Origin: Erysipelatoclostridium sp. AM42-17
Lineage (GTDB): Bacteria; Bacillota_I; Bacilli_A; Erysipelotrichales; Coprobacillaceae
Reading direction: 5' to 3'
Assembly (NCBI RefSeq): GCF_003480255.1
Contig: NZ_QUIN01000039.1
Span: 1-7,122 of the forward strand
DNA length: 7,122 bases
In this document: positions 5,961 to 7,122 of the stretch, in pieces
Layout: each line of letters begins with the position of its first letter
How positions within the stretch are numbered: the first letter of the stretch is position 1
Notes under the pieces: model-generated
What the model saw: only the letters and a program-made list of their open reading frames with translations
Database searches by the model: none
Told to the model about the DNA's origin: nothing
Program-made: the position numbers and the translations under genes

Positions 5961-6541
5961 TTATTTTTTAAAAAAATGAAAATCACAACAATCTCCACCA
6001 TAACCTAATGTTTTTGTCCGTGTAAATCCTATTTTTTAAGACCTCCATATGTTACATCATCAACATCACAAAACAATCAACATAGTTCTAAACAACCATT
6101 TTCGTCGCAAGCTGTATGCCAAAGACATTTTTTTATTGTTACATCAAAATAATCTTTGCCATGTTTTTGTTTACTTTCTTGTAAATCAGTAGTACGCATA
6201 ATTTTAAGAAATATATGACTATAGATGTGATAAAATCCTGGTACTAATTCCATTTTTGCCGTTGATAAATGCTTTTTATAAGCCACTTTATTCATCATAT
6301 ATTTTTTCATATACTGATATCCATCTTCCTTGGTCAAGTCTTCTAACAAAACTTTATATAATGCTATACGTGGTAGAATGGTTTGAATAAGTGTTTTCAT
6401 CTGTTTTTTAGACTTATTTGTTGTATTTTCAATAAGTTCACTAAGTATTTTTTCCTGTCGAATAAACAGTTCATCACCCTTATTTTGATTAAATTCTTCA
6501 ATCAAAAATAACTTAATTTGTTTTTGTTGTTTAATTTTCAT
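5961..6541 (-). pseudogene. Second ATC-hydrolase-family gene, inactivated by a stop and a frameshift
   Basis: This is a paralogue of the intact gene at 4441-5070, with two lesions. The first 154 codons (ATG 6539-6541, ribosome site AAAGAGGTG at 6550-6558) end at an in-frame TGA, 6077-6079. The same frame then continues as LFCDVDDVTYGGLKK and stops at TAG. Adding one A to the six-A run there (plus-strand T at 6032-6037) restores IGFTRTKTLGYGGDCCDFHF plus a short lysine tail to TAA 5961-5963. The repaired product would be about 193 residues, close to the intact 209, and keeps the family signature RTKTL..G..CCDFH. The two genes share 15 identical bases at their 3' ends (4462-4476 and 5976-5990), but otherwise differ enough to be old paralogues rather than a recent duplication. 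An upstream in-frame ATG at 6580 is less likely, as it would lie over the promoter region. Confidence 0.85.
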
Positions 6542-6584
6542 TATGTTGCACCTCTTTAATGCCAACAATCCTTTTGACAACTTT

Positions 6585-6613
6585 ATTATAACTCTTATCG
6601 CAAGAAAAAGAAG
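6585..6613 (-). promoter_or_regulatory. Possible promoter of the kinase/hydrolase/rarA transcript
   Basis: On the minus strand a perfect TATAAT (plus 6585-6590) lies about 45 bases before the first gene of the block. The -35 position holds only a weak CTTCTT-like sequence (6608-6613), inside a terminator hairpin. It is the best candidate promoter for the operon, as all later intergenic gaps are under 30 bases. Confidence 0.45.
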
Positions 6614-6627
6614 TATTCATACTTCTT
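6602..6627 (-). terminator. Terminator hairpin between the cupin remnant and the operon
   Basis: AAGAAGTAT (6608-6616) and ATACTTCTT (6619-6627) form a perfect nine-base inverted repeat around two bases. On the minus strand the stem runs into TTTTTCTT, as expected for an intrinsic terminator. It would end transcripts coming from the cupin side before the operon promoter. The left arm with its A run (6605-6617) is identical over 13 bases to the arm of the terminator at 3048-3060. Confidence 0.65.
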
Positions 6628-6811
6628 ACAAAGTTCAAATACTTCTCTAGATATCTCATAAAAGTTATTACTAACGTTTTGAGAATTCCAAGCTCTTATA
6701 AAACAAGGACTTAGCATTGATTTTGTTGCATACGAGTTGCATTGCCAAAACATCTTAAATCTCTTATATGATATTAAATAATCTAAATCAGTAATTATCT
6801 TGCTATAAAAA
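6628..6811 (-). other. No recognisable gene; weak overlapping reading frame
   Basis: This stretch lies between the end of the cupin remnant and the terminator. One minus-strand frame of 79 codons (6595-6834) is open through it, but it starts inside the cupin 3' end, has no ribosome site, runs through the terminator hairpin and resembles no family I know. Fragments such as CFIRAWNSQNVSNNFYEISR could be a decayed gene. I see no tRNA or other RNA here. Confidence 0.3.
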
Positions 6812-7069
6812 CTATACCAATTCCCTATTCCCATGTGACTTTGGCATTGAAACTACAATAAATTCAATTTCATTATCAGATGCATTACTCATTTGATGTA
6901 CTTCCATAGGAGAAACTTCAATTCCAGTTCTTTCTTTAAACTTTACTGTTTCATCTTTAAACTTCATTTTTGCTTCTCCAGAAAGAATATAAAAAACTGT
7001 TTTGATTTATGATGAAAGTGCATATCTTCTTCTGTATGCGGTGGCATTTTCTCTACTTACAACCTTCAT
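6812..7069 (-). pseudogene. Cupin-domain protein, internally deleted and frameshifted
   Basis: The minus strand encodes pieces of a small single-domain cupin, a beta-barrel metal-binding fold; relatives are about 110-115 residues. Cupin motif 1 is seen as MPPHTEEDMHFHHKSKQFF (histidine cluster), but the frame then breaks at a six-T run (plus-strand A at 6991-6996). One more T would give FFYILSGEAKMKF. The next frame continues as KDETVKFKERTGIEVSPME with motif 2 following (VHQMSNASDNEIEF) and ends VVSMPKSHGNRELV at TAG 6812-6814. The 5' end is also damaged. ATG 7067-7069 gives a typical start, MKVVSREN, but in a different frame and only a few bases before EKMPPH, so some 25 codons appear deleted. 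The specific role of this cupin is unknown. Confidence 0.75.
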
Positions 7070-7075
7070 AATGGA

Positions 7076-7122
7076 TTGTCAACACTTTTTTGGACACTTT
7101 TTATGAGAACGCACGATATTCA
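7076..7122. other. Possible insertion-sequence end at the right edge
   Basis: Outside the cupin start the sequence contains ACACTTTTT twice (7082-7090 and 7094-7102), 12 bases apart, next to TTGTCAACAC. Such TGTCAAC / TTTTGGACA sequences resemble termini of IS3-type elements, but no transposase lies inside the window and the other end cannot be seen. This rests on resemblance only. Confidence 0.2.

Noticed and set aside
6077..6079. TGA read as selenocysteine or as a reassigned tryptophan codon
   Set aside because: The kinase in the same operon ends with TGA, which argues against reassignment. I see no clear selenocysteine-insertion hairpin, and a frameshift a few codons later means read-through alone would not give a full protein.
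1..7122. CRISPR array, tRNA, rRNA, phage or toxin-antitoxin module
   Set aside because: No regularly spaced repeats, no cloverleaf sequence and no recognisable phage or toxin genes were found on either strand.

Overview
The window is AT-rich, with strong AGGAGG-type ribosome sites, GTG as well as ATG starts, and A/T-rich hairpin terminators. This fits a low-GC Firmicute. A gut Erysipelotrichia/Coprobacillaceae-type or clostridial relative is my guess from the protein flavour; there is no rRNA or other marker to settle it.

Layout. Left edge (1-765, minus strand): two broken genes, a GNAT acetyltransferase with a frameshift and a missing C-terminus, and before it the first ~117 residues of a BglG/LicR-type PTS-associated regulator. 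Middle (766-3041, plus strand): a divergent intergenic region leads to a small YczE/YitT-like membrane protein. Its promoter is followed by a textbook terminator hairpin placed before the gene, which looks like an attenuator. Next comes a separately promoted metal-dependent amidohydrolase of the imidazolonepropionase/prolidase-like group. A bidirectional terminator (3048-3086) closes this half against the convergent minus-strand block.

Right half (3089-6541, minus strand): an apparent operon in the order decayed ATC-hydrolase-family gene, PfkB-family (ribokinase-like) sugar kinase, intact ATC-hydrolase-family gene (overlapping the kinase by GTGA), and rarA (replication-associated AAA+ ATPase). 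Two members of the same hydrolase family therefore flank one kinase, and the upstream copy is dead. Right edge (6542-7122): a minus-strand terminator hairpin, a stretch with no recognisable gene, a broken cupin-domain gene, and short direct repeats at the very end that might belong to an insertion sequence.

The most striking general signal is that three different genes (GNAT, ATC-hydrolase copy, cupin) are broken at a run of exactly six A/T bases where seven would restore the family sequence. This is either real homopolymer contraction in a decaying region or a systematic sequencing error. The most interesting regulatory signal is the leader of the YczE-like gene. It has a strong terminator, a 23-codon reading frame lying across it, and a repeat of the hairpin's 5' arm directly beside the ribosome site.
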